Shown here: positions 1 to 8,082 of the stretch, one piece after another | Layout: every line of letters starts with the position of its first letter | How positions within the stretch are numbered: the first letter of the stretch is position 1 | DNA from: Noviherbaspirillum saxi | GTDB taxonomy: Bacteria > Pseudomonadota > Gammaproteobacteria > Burkholderiales > Burkholderiaceae_D | Reading direction: 5' to 3' | DNA length: 64,000 bases | NCBI RefSeq assembly: GCF_003591035.1 | Contig: NZ_QYUO01000001.1 | Span: 2,604,001-2,668,000, forward strand | Made by a program: the position numbers and the translations under genes | The notes under the pieces: model-generated | What the model was told of the DNA's origin: nothing | Seen by the model: only the letters and a program-made list of their open reading frames with translations | The model's database searches: none

Positions 1-819
1 CACCATCAATGCATAGATGACGAATGCGCCGACCGCTGGAACATAGTATTTGCCGGCGACATCGAAGACGCCAAGGATGATCGCCGCCAGCAGCGGCCCT
101 TTAATGGTACCCGCGCCGCCGACGGCGACCACGAGCAGGAAGTACACCATGTACTTGATCGGAAAGGTCGGATCGAGTCCGAGCACATCGATGCCGAGCC
201 CGCCGCCCAGGCCGGCAAGCCCCGAGCCCAGTGCAAAGGTCAGGCTGAATACGCGATTGACATTGATGCCCAGGCCCGCCGATGCCGCCTGGTTATCCAC
301 CGAAGCACGGATCTGCGCGCCGAAGCGGGTACGCTCGATCAGGTAACCCAGCGCCAGCGTGATCAACACGACGACTGCAATCATGAACAGCCGGTATGCA
401 CCCAGGTCAAGCCCGAAGACCGACACTTGTCCGCGCAGCCAGTCAGGCAGCTGCACCGGTTGCTGCTGCGGGCCGAACAGATAGGTCGCGCCCGCTACCG
501 CCATGAAGGTCAGGCCGATCGAGAACAGCACCTGATCGAGATGGCTGGCCTTGTACAGCCGGCGATAGAGCGTGCGTTCAAGCACGAAACCGACCGCCGC
601 GCTGGCGATGAAGGCCAGCGGCAGGGACAACAGGAAAGGCAGTCCCATGCGCATCATCATCGTGACGCAGACATACCCGCCGAGCATCGCGAATGCGCCA
701 TGCGCAAGATTGACGAAATTCATCAAGCCCATCGTCACCGACAGGCCGACACTGATAAGAAACAGCAGGCTGCCGTAGGCAATGCCATCGAACAGCACGC
801 CGATGAAATTGCTCACCAT
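1..819 (-). CDS. Branched-chain amino acid/aromatic-type ABC transporter permease, LivH family (3' end outside window)
   Basis: Inner-membrane permease of a HAAT-family ABC importer. The gene is open to the left edge: 273 codons are visible and no stop has been reached. Translation from the ATG at 817-819 begins MVSNFIGVLFDGIAYGSLLF and gives a run of hydrophobic helices. It carries the LivH-type stretch GLMNFVNLAHGAFAMLGGY near residues 31-49 and a later VAVGGAGTIKGPL segment, both typical of the family. An AAAGGTGG ribosome-binding site lies just upstream. It is in the same direction as the pca genes, about 100 nt behind pcaC, so its substrate may be an aromatic acid or a pathway intermediate rather than leucine; that is inference. 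The companion LivM, LivG, LivF and binding protein would lie outside the window. Confidence 0.9.
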   Translation of the reverse strand, partial: MVSNFIGVLFDGIAYGSLLFLISVGLSVTMGLMNFVNLAHGAFAMLGGYVCVTMMMRMGLPFLLSLPLAFIASAAVGFVLERTLYRRLYKASHLDQVLFSIGLTFMAVAGATYLFGPQQQPVQLPDWLRGQVSVFGLDLGAYRLFMIAVVVLITLALGYLIERTRFGAQIRASVDNQAASAGLGINVNRVFSLTFALGSGLAGLGGGLGIDVLGLDPTFPIKYMVYFLLVVAVGGAGTIKGPLLAAIILGVFDVAGKYYVPAVGAFVIYALMV

Positions 820-921
820 GGCCGCCACCTTTGACCCGTGTGATACCGCATGATGTGTCTCCTTCTCTGTAGTGACCGGCTATTTTGTTATGTAGTTTGA
901 TCTGTTTTGTGCGATGAACAC

Positions 922-1317
922 TTAAGCGCTGCTGTTGGCCTCATCGAGCTTGCTGAATACCTCCTGCGCCATATGGAAAGCCGAATTCGCCGCCGGCACG
1001 CCGCAATAAATTGCGGCCTGCAACAAGACTTCCTTGATTTCATCGCGCGTGACACCATTGTTGGCCGCGGCGCGCAAATGCAGTTTCAGTTCTTCTTCCC
1101 GGTTCAGCGCCACCATCGCCATGATGGTCAGCAGACTGCGGGTATGGCGCGGCAAACCGGGCCGGGTCCAGATCTCGCCCCATGCGTAACGGGTGATCAG
1201 GTCCTGGAATTCCGAATTCAATGCATTGGCATTGCCTTGCGCACGATCGACATGCGCGTCGCCCAATACCGCCCTGCGCACTTCCATGCCCTTGGCATGG
1301 CGTTCGCGTTCATCCAT
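922..1317 (-). CDS. pcaC: 4-carboxymuconolactone decarboxylase
   Basis: Decarboxylates gamma-carboxymuconolactone to beta-ketoadipate enol-lactone in the cytoplasmic protocatechuate branch. The 131-residue product has the normal length of a stand-alone PcaC and shows the family features: an N-terminal helix with ERHAKGMEVRRAVLG, the segment RYAWGEIWTRPGL, and a C-terminal YCGVPAANSAFH stretch. It overlaps the 3' end of pcaD by 8 nt, as expected for coupled translation, and is the last of the pca enzymes in the operon. In some bacteria PcaC is fused to PcaD as PcaL; here the two are separate but overlapping. Its function is secure from both sequence and context. Confidence 0.95.
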   Translation of the reverse strand: MDERERHAKGMEVRRAVLGDAHVDRAQGNANALNSEFQDLITRYAWGEIWTRPGLPRHTRSLLTIMAMVALNREEELKLHLRAAANNGVTRDEIKEVLLQAAIYCGVPAANSAFHMAQEVFSKLDEANSSA

Positions 1318-2113
1318 GTGCGACTCCTTGTCCTTTCCCGGTCAGAAAATCGACCAGCGTGGCGGTGAATTTGTCAGCCTGTTCCCAGTTCGACAGGTGC
1401 GCGGCATCCAGTTCGACATAACGCGCACCGGCAATGCGGTCGGCGACCAGTTTTCCATCCTTGGCCGGCGTGGCCTGATCATGCGTTCCGGCGATCACCA
1501 GCGTCGGCGCCTGAATGCGTGCCACTTCTTCGCGCTGGTCCATGTCACGCACCGCGGCGCAGTTGGCGGTATAGCCGGAAGCCTGTGTCTGCGCCAGCAT
1601 CTCGCGCACCTGCGCCACCTGCTGGGGAGCGCGCTGCTGAAATGCCGGCGTGAACCAACGGTCGATCACGGCTGGCACGATTGCCGCCATGCCTTCGCTG
1701 TCGACCTTGGCAATCCGCGTATTCCATACCTCTGCGGGACCGATCAACGCAGAGGTATTGCACAATGCCAGACGCTCGATGCGCGGTGCGGCATGAATGC
1801 CCAGCCACATGCCTGTCATGCCGCCCATCGACAGGCCGCAGAAATGCGCGCGTTCGATATGCAGCGCATCCATCAAGGCAATCACGTCGCGGCCAAGCTG
1901 AGCGACGCTGTAGGGGCCGGTCGGTACGCCGGATGCGCCATGACCGCGCGTGTCGTAACGCAACACGCGGAATCGCTGCGCGAGATCCGGCATCTGCGGC
2001 TCCCACATCGCAAGCGTGGTACCGAGGGAATTGGACAGCACCAGCCAGGGCGCGTCTTCCTTGCCTTCCACCTGGTAATGCAGGCGCACGCCTTCGTTGT
2101 CGATTGTTGGCAC
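1310..2113 (-). CDS. pcaD: 3-oxoadipate enol-lactonase
   Basis: Alpha/beta hydrolase that opens beta-ketoadipate enol-lactone to beta-ketoadipate. The 267-residue protein has the nucleophile elbow GLSMGG with Ser95, the acid Asp212 in GTHDQAT and the base His239 in DAAHLSNWE, giving a complete Ser-Asp-His triad. The oxyanion region SNSLGTT near residue 27 is also typical. The length matches the family. It lies 12 nt downstream of pcaB and overlaps pcaC by 8 nt, so the genes are almost certainly cotranscribed. The alternative of a generic esterase is unlikely given the flanking pcaB and pcaC. Confidence 0.95.
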   Translation of the reverse strand: MPTIDNEGVRLHYQVEGKEDAPWLVLSNSLGTTLAMWEPQMPDLAQRFRVLRYDTRGHGASGVPTGPYSVAQLGRDVIALMDALHIERAHFCGLSMGGMTGMWLGIHAAPRIERLALCNTSALIGPAEVWNTRIAKVDSEGMAAIVPAVIDRWFTPAFQQRAPQQVAQVREMLAQTQASGYTANCAAVRDMDQREEVARIQAPTLVIAGTHDQATPAKDGKLVADRIAGARYVELDAAHLSNWEQADKFTATLVDFLTGKGQGVAHG

Positions 2114-2125
2114 GAATGGTTCTCC

Positions 2126-3508
2126 TTAGCTAACGAATACGAGTGCCCTGCGGGCACGGTGCAATACCCGGTCGACGAAGGATGTCGCCTGACCGAGATA
2201 GTGCGAGGGATCGAGCAGTTCATCGATGCGCTCAGGCGGCAGGATCGCACTGATCGCCGGATCAGCCAGCAAGGCATCGCGCAAATGCCGGCCCGATTTC
2301 AGTGCGTGATGACACGCCGCTTCGACGGCCTGATGCGCGGCGAGCCGGCCCATCGTCGCACCCAGCGCCAATGTCACCGCTTCGGCCATGATCAAGCCAT
2401 GCGTCATGTCCAGGTTGTGGCGCATGCGTACCGCATCGACCGTCATGCCGGAGGCGATGTCGCGCATCTGGTGCAAGGCGCCGGCGGCAAGCTGCACGAT
2501 ATCGGGCAAGGTATCCCACTCGGCCTGCCACGCGCCGAGCGCGCGTTCATGTTCCTGCACCATTCCACTCAGCATGGTCGATACCAGCGCCGGCATCCTG
2601 GTGGCACAGGCAAGCACGGCGGCACAAGCGACCGGATTGCGCTTGTGCGGCATGGTGGAAGACCCGCCGCGCCCTTCGCCCGCAGGTTCCGCGACTTCCC
2701 CCACATCAGTTTGCATCATCAGTGAAATATCGCGTGCCATCTTGCCGAGCGAACCGGTCAGCATGCCGAGTACCGTCGCGCATTCGACCACCCGGTCGCG
2801 CTGGGTATGCCATGGCATATCGGGCAGCGTGAGCGCTAGTTCTTCCGCCAGCGCCTGCGCCACCTGTTCCCCCTTGTCGCCGAGACTGGCCAGTGTGCCG
2901 GCAGCTCCGCCGAACTGCAGTACGAGCAGACGCGGAGTCAATGCGGCAAGCCGCTCCCGATGCCGCAATGCGGCGTCGAGCCATCCCGCGGCCTTGAGCC
3001 CGAAGGTGACAGGCAGCGCATGCTGCATCCAGGTACGCCCGACCACGGTCGTGGTGCGATGCTGCTGCGCCTGCACGGCCAGCGCCTCGATGAGTGCATC
3101 GAGGTCTTGCGTGATCAATGCGAGCGCACGGCGCAGTTGCAAGATCAGGCCGGTATCGATGGCGTCCTGACTGGTCGCGCCCCAATGCACATACTTGGAC
3201 GCTTCCTTGTCGGTCTGCGCGACCACGGCGGTAAGCTGCTTCACCAGAGGGATGGCAAGGTTGCCGGATGCGGCTGCATGCTGCGCGAGGCCCGCCAGAT
3301 CGATACGCGATGCATCGCAGGCATGCACGATCGCTTCGACCGCCGATTGCGGAATTACGCCGACGCGCGCCTGAGCGCGTGCCAGCGCCGCTTCGAAATC
3401 AAGCATGCCTTGTACGCTGGCGCGCGCGCTGAACATCTGTCGCATCGCAGGTGTGGAAAACATCGACCTGGTCAGGCTGGAGAATGGCAGGTCAGGCAAT
3501 TCATTCAT
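2126..3508 (-). CDS. pcaB: 3-carboxy-cis,cis-muconate cycloisomerase
   Basis: Converts beta-carboxy-cis,cis-muconate to gamma-carboxymuconolactone. The 460-residue protein belongs to the fumarase/aspartase superfamily and carries the signature GSSTMPHKRNP around residue 285, with the flexible catalytic loop and its serine. The N-terminal segment SMFSTPAMRQMFS is typical of bacterial PcaB. It sits 39 nt behind pcaF and 12 nt ahead of pcaD on the same strand. Adenylosuccinate lyase is the nearest alternative, but the pca context and the C-terminal region favour PcaB. Confidence 0.94.
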   Translation of the reverse strand: MNELPDLPFSSLTRSMFSTPAMRQMFSARASVQGMLDFEAALARAQARVGVIPQSAVEAIVHACDASRIDLAGLAQHAAASGNLAIPLVKQLTAVVAQTDKEASKYVHWGATSQDAIDTGLILQLRRALALITQDLDALIEALAVQAQQHRTTTVVGRTWMQHALPVTFGLKAAGWLDAALRHRERLAALTPRLLVLQFGGAAGTLASLGDKGEQVAQALAEELALTLPDMPWHTQRDRVVECATVLGMLTGSLGKMARDISLMMQTDVGEVAEPAGEGRGGSSTMPHKRNPVACAAVLACATRMPALVSTMLSGMVQEHERALGAWQAEWDTLPDIVQLAAGALHQMRDIASGMTVDAVRMRHNLDMTHGLIMAEAVTLALGATMGRLAAHQAVEAACHHALKSGRHLRDALLADPAISAILPPERIDELLDPSHYLGQATSFVDRVLHRARRALVFVS

Positions 3509-3547
3509 GGTCGGGATCCAATGACTGATGATAAAAACAGAATACGC

Positions 3548-4750
3548 CTATACCCGCTCTATCACCATGGCAATGCCCTGGCCTACCCCTATGCACATCG
3601 TGCAGAGCGCGAAGCGGCCGCCGGTGCGATGCAGCTGATACATGGCGGTGGTCACCAGGCGCGCACCGCTCATGCCAAGAGGATGACCGAGCGCGATCGC
3701 GCCGCCGTTCGGATTGACGCGCGCATCGTCATCGGCAACGCCCAGTTCGCGCAACACCGCGAGACCCTGCGACGCAAAGGCTTCGTTCAGTTCGATCACA
3801 TCCATCTGGTCGATGCTCATGTCGAGCTGCTTGAGCAGCTTCTGCGAAGCGGGCGCCGGTCCTATACCCATGATGCGCGGCGGAACGCCGGCCGTTGCCA
3901 TGCCGACGATGCGGGCGCGCGGCATCAAGCCATACCGCGCCGCCGTCTTTTCGTTGGCGAGCAACAGTGCACAGGCGCCATCGTTGACGCCGGAAGCATT
4001 GCCTGCGGTAACCGTGCCATCGGGCCGCACCACGCCCTTGAGTTTGGCCAATGCCTCGATGCTGGTCGCACGCGGATGCTCGTCGTGCTCGACCACGATC
4101 GCATCGCCCTTTTTCTGGGGAATGATGACCGGCGTGATTTCCTGCGCGAGGATGCCGTTCTTTTGCGCGGCGGCGGCCTTGTTCTGGCTGGCGACGGCAA
4201 AGCGATCCTGATCTTCGCGGCTGATCTTGTAATCGGTCGCGACATTCTCAGCAGTCTCGGGCATGGAGTCGACGCCGTGCATTTCCTTCATCAGCTTGTT
4301 GACGAAACGCCAGCCTATCGTGGTGTCGAAAATCGCCGCATTGCGCGAGAACGCACTGTCGCCCTTGCCCATCACGAACGGCGCGCGCGTCATCGATTCG
4401 ACGCCGCCGGCGATCATCAGGCTGGTTTCGCCGGACTTGATGGCACGTGCCGCGGTACCGAGCGCATCCATGCCTGAGCCGCACAAGCGGTTGATGGTGG
4501 CACCCGGCACATCCTGCGGCAAACCGGCCAGCAGCGCCGACATGCGCGCGACATTGCGGTTGTCTTCGCCGGCCTGGTTGGCGCAACCGTAGATCACATC
4601 CTGCACGGCCGCCCAATCGACACCCTGGTTGCGTTCCATCAGCGCGCGCAGCGGCACCGCGCCGAGGTCGTCGGCACGCACATCCTTGAGTGCGCCGGCA
4701 TAGCGGCCAATGGGAGTACGGAGTGCATCGCAGATAAAGGCTTGAGTCAT
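3548..4750 (-). CDS. pcaF: 3-oxoadipyl-CoA thiolase
   Basis: Last step of the beta-ketoadipate pathway: thiolytic cleavage of beta-ketoadipyl-CoA to succinyl-CoA and acetyl-CoA. The 400-residue thiolase has the acylated Cys90 in INRLCGSGMDAL, His356 in GGAIALGHPLG and the second catalytic Cys386 in CTMCIGVGQG, so the active site is intact. The N-terminus TQAFICDALRTPIGRYAGAL is characteristic of PcaF/PaaJ rather than acetoacetyl-CoA thiolases. An AAGGAT site precedes the ATG. It follows pcaJ by only 22 nt, so substrate activation and cleavage are encoded together. Confidence 0.94.
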   Translation of the reverse strand: MTQAFICDALRTPIGRYAGALKDVRADDLGAVPLRALMERNQGVDWAAVQDVIYGCANQAGEDNRNVARMSALLAGLPQDVPGATINRLCGSGMDALGTAARAIKSGETSLMIAGGVESMTRAPFVMGKGDSAFSRNAAIFDTTIGWRFVNKLMKEMHGVDSMPETAENVATDYKISREDQDRFAVASQNKAAAAQKNGILAQEITPVIIPQKKGDAIVVEHDEHPRATSIEALAKLKGVVRPDGTVTAGNASGVNDGACALLLANEKTAARYGLMPRARIVGMATAGVPPRIMGIGPAPASQKLLKQLDMSIDQMDVIELNEAFASQGLAVLRELGVADDDARVNPNGGAIALGHPLGMSGARLVTTAMYQLHRTGGRFALCTMCIGVGQGIAMVIERV

Positions 4751-4772
4751 GATGGCATCCTTGGCAAGAAAT

Positions 4773-5417
4773 TCAATTGGGGATATACGTCAGCGGCACA
4801 CCAGTGATGCGCTGCAATTCATCGAACGACATGTCGTCGATCATTTCGCGCACGACCAGGCCTTGCGGCGTCACGTCGATCACGGCGAGGTCGGTAAAGA
4901 TGCGGTTCACGCAGGCTATGCCAGTCAGGGGATAGGTGCATTCGGCGACGATCTTGCTTTCGCCGCTCTTGGTCTGGTGTTCCATCATCACGAATACCTG
5001 CTTGGCGCCGACCGCGAGATCCATCGCCCCGCCCACCGCGGGAATGGCATCCGGCGCGCCGGTATGCCAGTTCGCCAGATCGCCCCTGGCCGATACCTGA
5101 AAGGCACCGAGCACGCAGATATCGAGATGGCCTCCGCGCATCATCGCGAAGGAATCGGCATGATGAAAATAGGCGCCCCCGGTCAGCAGCGTCACCGGCT
5201 GCTTGCCGGCGTTGATCAGGTCTTCGTCTTCTTCGCCGGCGGCAGGCGCCGGCCCCATGCCCAACAAGCCGTTTTCACTGTGCAGGAAAATCTCTCGTTC
5301 TTTCGGCAAGTGATTGCCCACCATGGTCGGCAAGCCGATGCCGAGATTGACATAAGTGCCTTCGGGAATATCTTTCGCCACGCGCGCGGCGATCTGATCG
5401 CGGGTAAGTCGTTTCAT
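4773..5417 (-). CDS. pcaJ: 3-oxoadipate CoA-transferase subunit B
   Basis: Beta subunit of the succinyl-CoA:3-oxoadipate CoA-transferase, which activates beta-ketoadipate. I place the start at the ATG at 5415-5417, giving MKRLTRDQIAARVAKDIPEG and 214 residues, the family length; a longer in-frame extension reads into pcaI. The catalytic glutamate is Glu48 in the SENG motif (LHSENGLLG). The start overlaps the pcaI stop by 4 nt (ATGA), a classic coupled arrangement for the two subunits. Scot/AtoA-type transferases are similar, but the operon assigns the substrate. Confidence 0.94.
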   Translation of the reverse strand: MKRLTRDQIAARVAKDIPEGTYVNLGIGLPTMVGNHLPKEREIFLHSENGLLGMGPAPAAGEEDEDLINAGKQPVTLLTGGAYFHHADSFAMMRGGHLDICVLGAFQVSARGDLANWHTGAPDAIPAVGGAMDLAVGAKQVFVMMEHQTKSGESKIVAECTYPLTGIACVNRIFTDLAVIDVTPQGLVVREMIDDMSFDELQRITGVPLTYIPN

Positions 5418-6085
5418 GCGGTTTTTCCTTCCTGAACCACGCGTTGCACAAAGATGCCGGGGGTGATGATCGCTTCCGGATCGAGTTCGCCCAGTTCGAC
5501 CACTTCGGCCACTTGGGCAATCGTGCACTTTGCAGCCATCGCCATGACAGGGCCGAAGTTGCGCGCAGCCTTGCGGTACACCAGATTGCCCCAGCGGTCG
5601 CCGCGCAGCGCCTTGATCAGTGCGAAGTCTGCATGGATCGGGGTTTCGAATACATAGTTGCGACCGTCGATGACGCGGGTTTCCTTGCCTTCGGCAAGCT
5701 GCGTCCCATAACCGGTGGGAGAAAAGAAACCGCCGATGCCGGCACCGGCCGCGCGGATGCGTTCGGCGAGATTGCCCTGCGGCGTCAATTCAAGTTCGAT
5801 GTCGCCGGCACGATACAGCGCATCGAATACCTGCGAATCGACCTGGCGCGGGAAGGAGCAAATGATCTTGCGCACGCGTCGAGCCTTGAGCAAGGCAGCG
5901 AGGCCGGTTTCGCCGTTGCCTGCATTGTTGTTGACGATGGTCAGATCGCGCGCGCCCTGTTCCAGCAAGGCATCAATCAGCGCGGAGGGCATGCCTGCAT
6001 TGCCGAAGCCGCCAATCATCACGGTGGCGCCGTCATGTATATCGCTGACGGCGGCTTGCAGGGAAGTGCAAATTTTATTGATCAC
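5414..6085 (-). CDS. pcaI: 3-oxoadipate CoA-transferase subunit A
   Basis: Alpha subunit of the 3-oxoadipate CoA-transferase. I choose the GTG at 6083-6085, which gives the usual N-terminus (M)INKICTSLQAAVSDIHDGAT and 223 residues, and which is preceded by an AAGAGA ribosome-binding site. A 34-residue upstream extension to 6187 would run through the operator and looks unlike the family. The glycine-rich MIGGFGNAGMP motif binds CoA. It is the first gene of the pcaIJFBDC operon, and the 258-nt gap to divergent pcaR contains the promoter and operator. Confidence 0.92.
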   Translation of the reverse strand: MINKICTSLQAAVSDIHDGATVMIGGFGNAGMPSALIDALLEQGARDLTIVNNNAGNGETGLAALLKARRVRKIICSFPRQVDSQVFDALYRAGDIELELTPQGNLAERIRAAGAGIGGFFSPTGYGTQLAEGKETRVIDGRNYVFETPIHADFALIKALRGDRWGNLVYRKAARNFGPVMAMAAKCTIAQVAEVVELGELDPEAIITPGIFVQRVVQEGKTA

Positions 6086-6151
6086 GTTGGTTCTCTTGGG
6101 AACGGATGAAAGCACGGATGAAAACAAGGATAAGCGGCTTGCGTTGACTTT

Positions 6152-6185
6152 GTTCGATAAACGCACTAATGTCTGTTTATAGAAC
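6152..6185. promoter_or_regulatory. Probable PcaR operator (15-bp inverted repeat)
   Basis: GTTCGATAAACGCAC at 6152-6166 is followed after 4 nt by GTCTGTTTATAGAAC at 6171-6185. The reverse complement of the second arm, GTTCTATAAACAGAC, matches the first at 12 of 15 positions. The first arm differs at one base from the PcaR box I recall from Pseudomonas putida (GTTCGATAATCGCAC). It lies between pcaI and pcaR, 67 nt upstream of the pcaI start. Confidence 0.75.
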
Positions 6186-6343
6186 AATGATGCAGTTTAT
6201 CTACCGCATTCCGGCATCGTCAAGGCAGCTTTGGCAAATGTGTTCGGTGGCCGAACGGTATCCGGCGACGTCTGCGGGCGTCGTCATGCAATTAAATTAA
6301 TCCATTCAGCAAGCAAACGCATCCATATCGAAGGTACAGTGGC

Positions 6344-7183
6344 ATGGCCAGATCCAATAGTGCAGCAGCCGAGGACGGCGCACCGGCAGTAAAGAAACCA
6401 TTAACCATCGCGGAGGAAATCGACGCGCTGACCGATCCCAGCTTCATGACATCGCTGGCACGAGGCCTTGCCGTGATCCGTGCGTTCAGCGACCAGCGCC
6501 GCAGCCTGACCATTGCACAGATCAGTCATCGCACCGGGATTCCGCGCGCGGCAGTCAGGCGCTGCCTGCATACGTTGCGGCAGCTCGGCTACGTCGACTC
6601 GGAAGCGAATAATTTTTCGCTCAAGCCCAAGATCCTCACGCTCGGTTATTCCTATCTGTCATCGACGCCATTGACGGTATCGGCCCAGCCATGCCTGAAT
6701 GCGATCAGCCGTACACTCAACGAATCCTGTTCGCTTGCGATGTTCGATGAAACCGAGGTGCTATACGTATCGCGCTCGGCCACGGCCCGCATCATGTCGG
6801 TCGCGCTGAATACCGGCAGCCGCCTGCCCGCCTATTGCACTTCGCTTGGCCGTGTGCTGCTTGCGCATTTATCCGACGATGCGTTGAATGCTTACTTTGC
6901 CCGCGTCGAGCTCAAGGCCTTCACCGACAAGACGGTAGTATCGGAAGCGCGCATCAGGGAGATTCTTGCCAAGGTCAAGCTCAGCGGTTATGCGCTGGTG
7001 GAAGAAGAACTGGAAATCGGCTTGCGGTCGATCGCCGTACCGGTGCACGGCGCCTCCGGCAACGTGATTGCCGCGCTAAACATCGGGGCGCAGGCGACTC
7101 GCGTCAGCGCCAAGAAAATGCGCGAAGAATTTCTTCCGGCATTGCTGCGCGGCGCGCAAGAGTTGTCGATACTGCTGCCATAA
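6344..7183 (+). CDS. pcaR: IclR-family regulator of the beta-ketoadipate pathway
   Basis: DNA-binding regulator expected to respond to beta-ketoadipate and to control the pca genes. The 279-residue protein has an N-terminal winged helix-turn-helix (about residues 45-105; the segment [22 protein letters not shown] is the HTH) and a C-terminal IclR effector domain with [16 protein letters not shown] and the [15 protein letters not shown] motif. The segment [15 protein letters not shown] before the HTH is typical of the PcaR/PobR/CatR branch. An AAGGTA site is 8 nt before the ATG. It is divergent from pcaI and shares a 258-nt control region with it. PobR or CatR are alternatives, but the target genes favour PcaR. 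Confidence 0.9.
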   Translation: MARSNSAAAEDGAPAVKKPLTIAEEIDALTDPSFMTSLARGLAVIRAFSDQRRSLTIAQISHRTGIPRAAVRRCLHTLRQLGYVDSEANNFSLKPKILTLGYSYLSSTPLTVSAQPCLNAISRTLNESCSLAMFDETEVLYVSRSATARIMSVALNTGSRLPAYCTSLGRVLLAHLSDDALNAYFARVELKAFTDKTVVSEARIREILAKVKLSGYALVEEELEIGLRSIAVPVHGASGNVIAALNIGAQATRVSAKKMREEFLPALLRGAQELSILLP

Positions 7184-7190
7184 GGCATCC

Positions 7191-7328
7191 CTGCTCGACA
7201 TAGGATCGCCGGATAAGGATGGATATGAACTGGCGCGACGACTGCGCACCGAAGAAGGCTATGGGGAAGCGGTGTTGATTGCACTGACCGGTTATGGTCA
7301 GTCAAGCCCACGAGGGCGCTGGAAATAA
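7191..7328 (+). pseudogene. Remnant of a response-regulator receiver domain
   Basis: Reading from 7191 in the plus frame gives [20 protein letters not shown] followed by a short linker, [10 protein letters not shown] and, after a few residues, a stop at 7326-7328. [15 protein letters not shown] and LIALTGYGQ are the beta3 phospho-Asp loop and the beta4 Thr region of receiver domains found at the end of hybrid histidine kinases. There is no start codon, no N-terminal beta1 acidic pair and no kinase. It begins 7 nt after the pcaR stop. It is best read as the tail of a deleted hybrid kinase gene. Confidence 0.7.
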
Positions 7329-7421
7329 CGGTGCTGCTTGCGTCGCGTGCCGGACGCGTATGGCCTTGGACTAGTGGGTCGGGAAGGATCGCCAGAGCTG
7401 AGGCTATCCTTCCCTGACGGA

Positions 7422-7697
7422 TTAGCCGTTGACGGCATCCTTGAATGCTTTGCCTGCGGAGAACTTGACAGTCTTTGCTGCGGCGATCTTGATTTCTTCG
7501 CCGGTACGCGGATTACGGCCGGTGCGTTCTGCACGAGTGCCGCTGCCGAAGCTGCCGAAGCCAACCAGTTGCACGGTTTTGCCTTCTGCAACAGCCTTGA
7601 CGATATTGCTGATGACCGAGTCCAGTGCGCGCTGCGCAGCGGTTTTCGAGAGATCGCATTCTGCTGCAATGGCATCTACCAGTTCAGTTTTGTTCAT
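7422..7697 (-). CDS. hup: HU-family nucleoid-associated DNA-binding protein
   Basis: Histone-like dimer that bends DNA in the nucleoid. The 91-residue product, from the ATG at 7695-7697 ([20 protein letters not shown]), has the standard HU length and the DNA-binding arm [10 protein letters not shown] with its intercalating Pro. The GFGSF motif is intact. An AAGGAAC site precedes the ATG. The frame stays open upstream to about 7973, but that extension is unlike any HU and contains no ribosome-binding site. It is a monocistronic gene between the receiver remnant and the glycosyltransferase. Confidence 0.95.
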   Translation of the reverse strand: MNKTELVDAIAAECDLSKTAAQRALDSVISNIVKAVAEGKTVQLVGFGSFGSGTRAERTGRNPRTGEEIKIAAAKTVKFSAGKAFKDAVNG

Positions 7698-8082
7698 CAC
7701 GTTCCTTTCAGAAAAGGAGCAGATTCTAACAAAAGAAATGGCTGCTGGCTGCGGGTTTGCGGGGAAAATTACTCTTTGGAACGATTTAGTGCTTTTATGC
7801 GGCGTTATTGTCCAGAATTGCGAGGCAATCCCGCCGATCATGCATGTATTGATTGGGACTACCTCCCTGTCGCAAAACGCCATTTCCGTACCGCATCGCA
7901 ACGAAGCTTTAGAGTTGATATTTTTTTGGCCGTGGCGATCTTGCACTGAACAATAAGGAACAAACGCACTCACATCAAAACCGAACGTGGCTGCGGACGA
8001 TATGGCTTGTTACGGTCTTTCAAGCTGCGCCGCGCATTCATCTCCACATGACGACAAACAATAACCGACAGGTCGGTCTTCG
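7698..8082. other. Intergenic region between divergent hup and glycosyltransferase genes
   Basis: About 385 nt, noticeably more AT-rich than the flanking genes. It must hold both promoters. TAGAAT-like hexamers occur upstream of hup, but I cannot fix a -35 box. I see no RNA gene, repeat or convincing ORF. Confidence 0.6.

Noticed and set aside
2960..4477. 505-codon plus-strand frame over pcaB and pcaF
   Set aside because: Antisense shadow; the minus-strand genes carry intact catalytic motifs.
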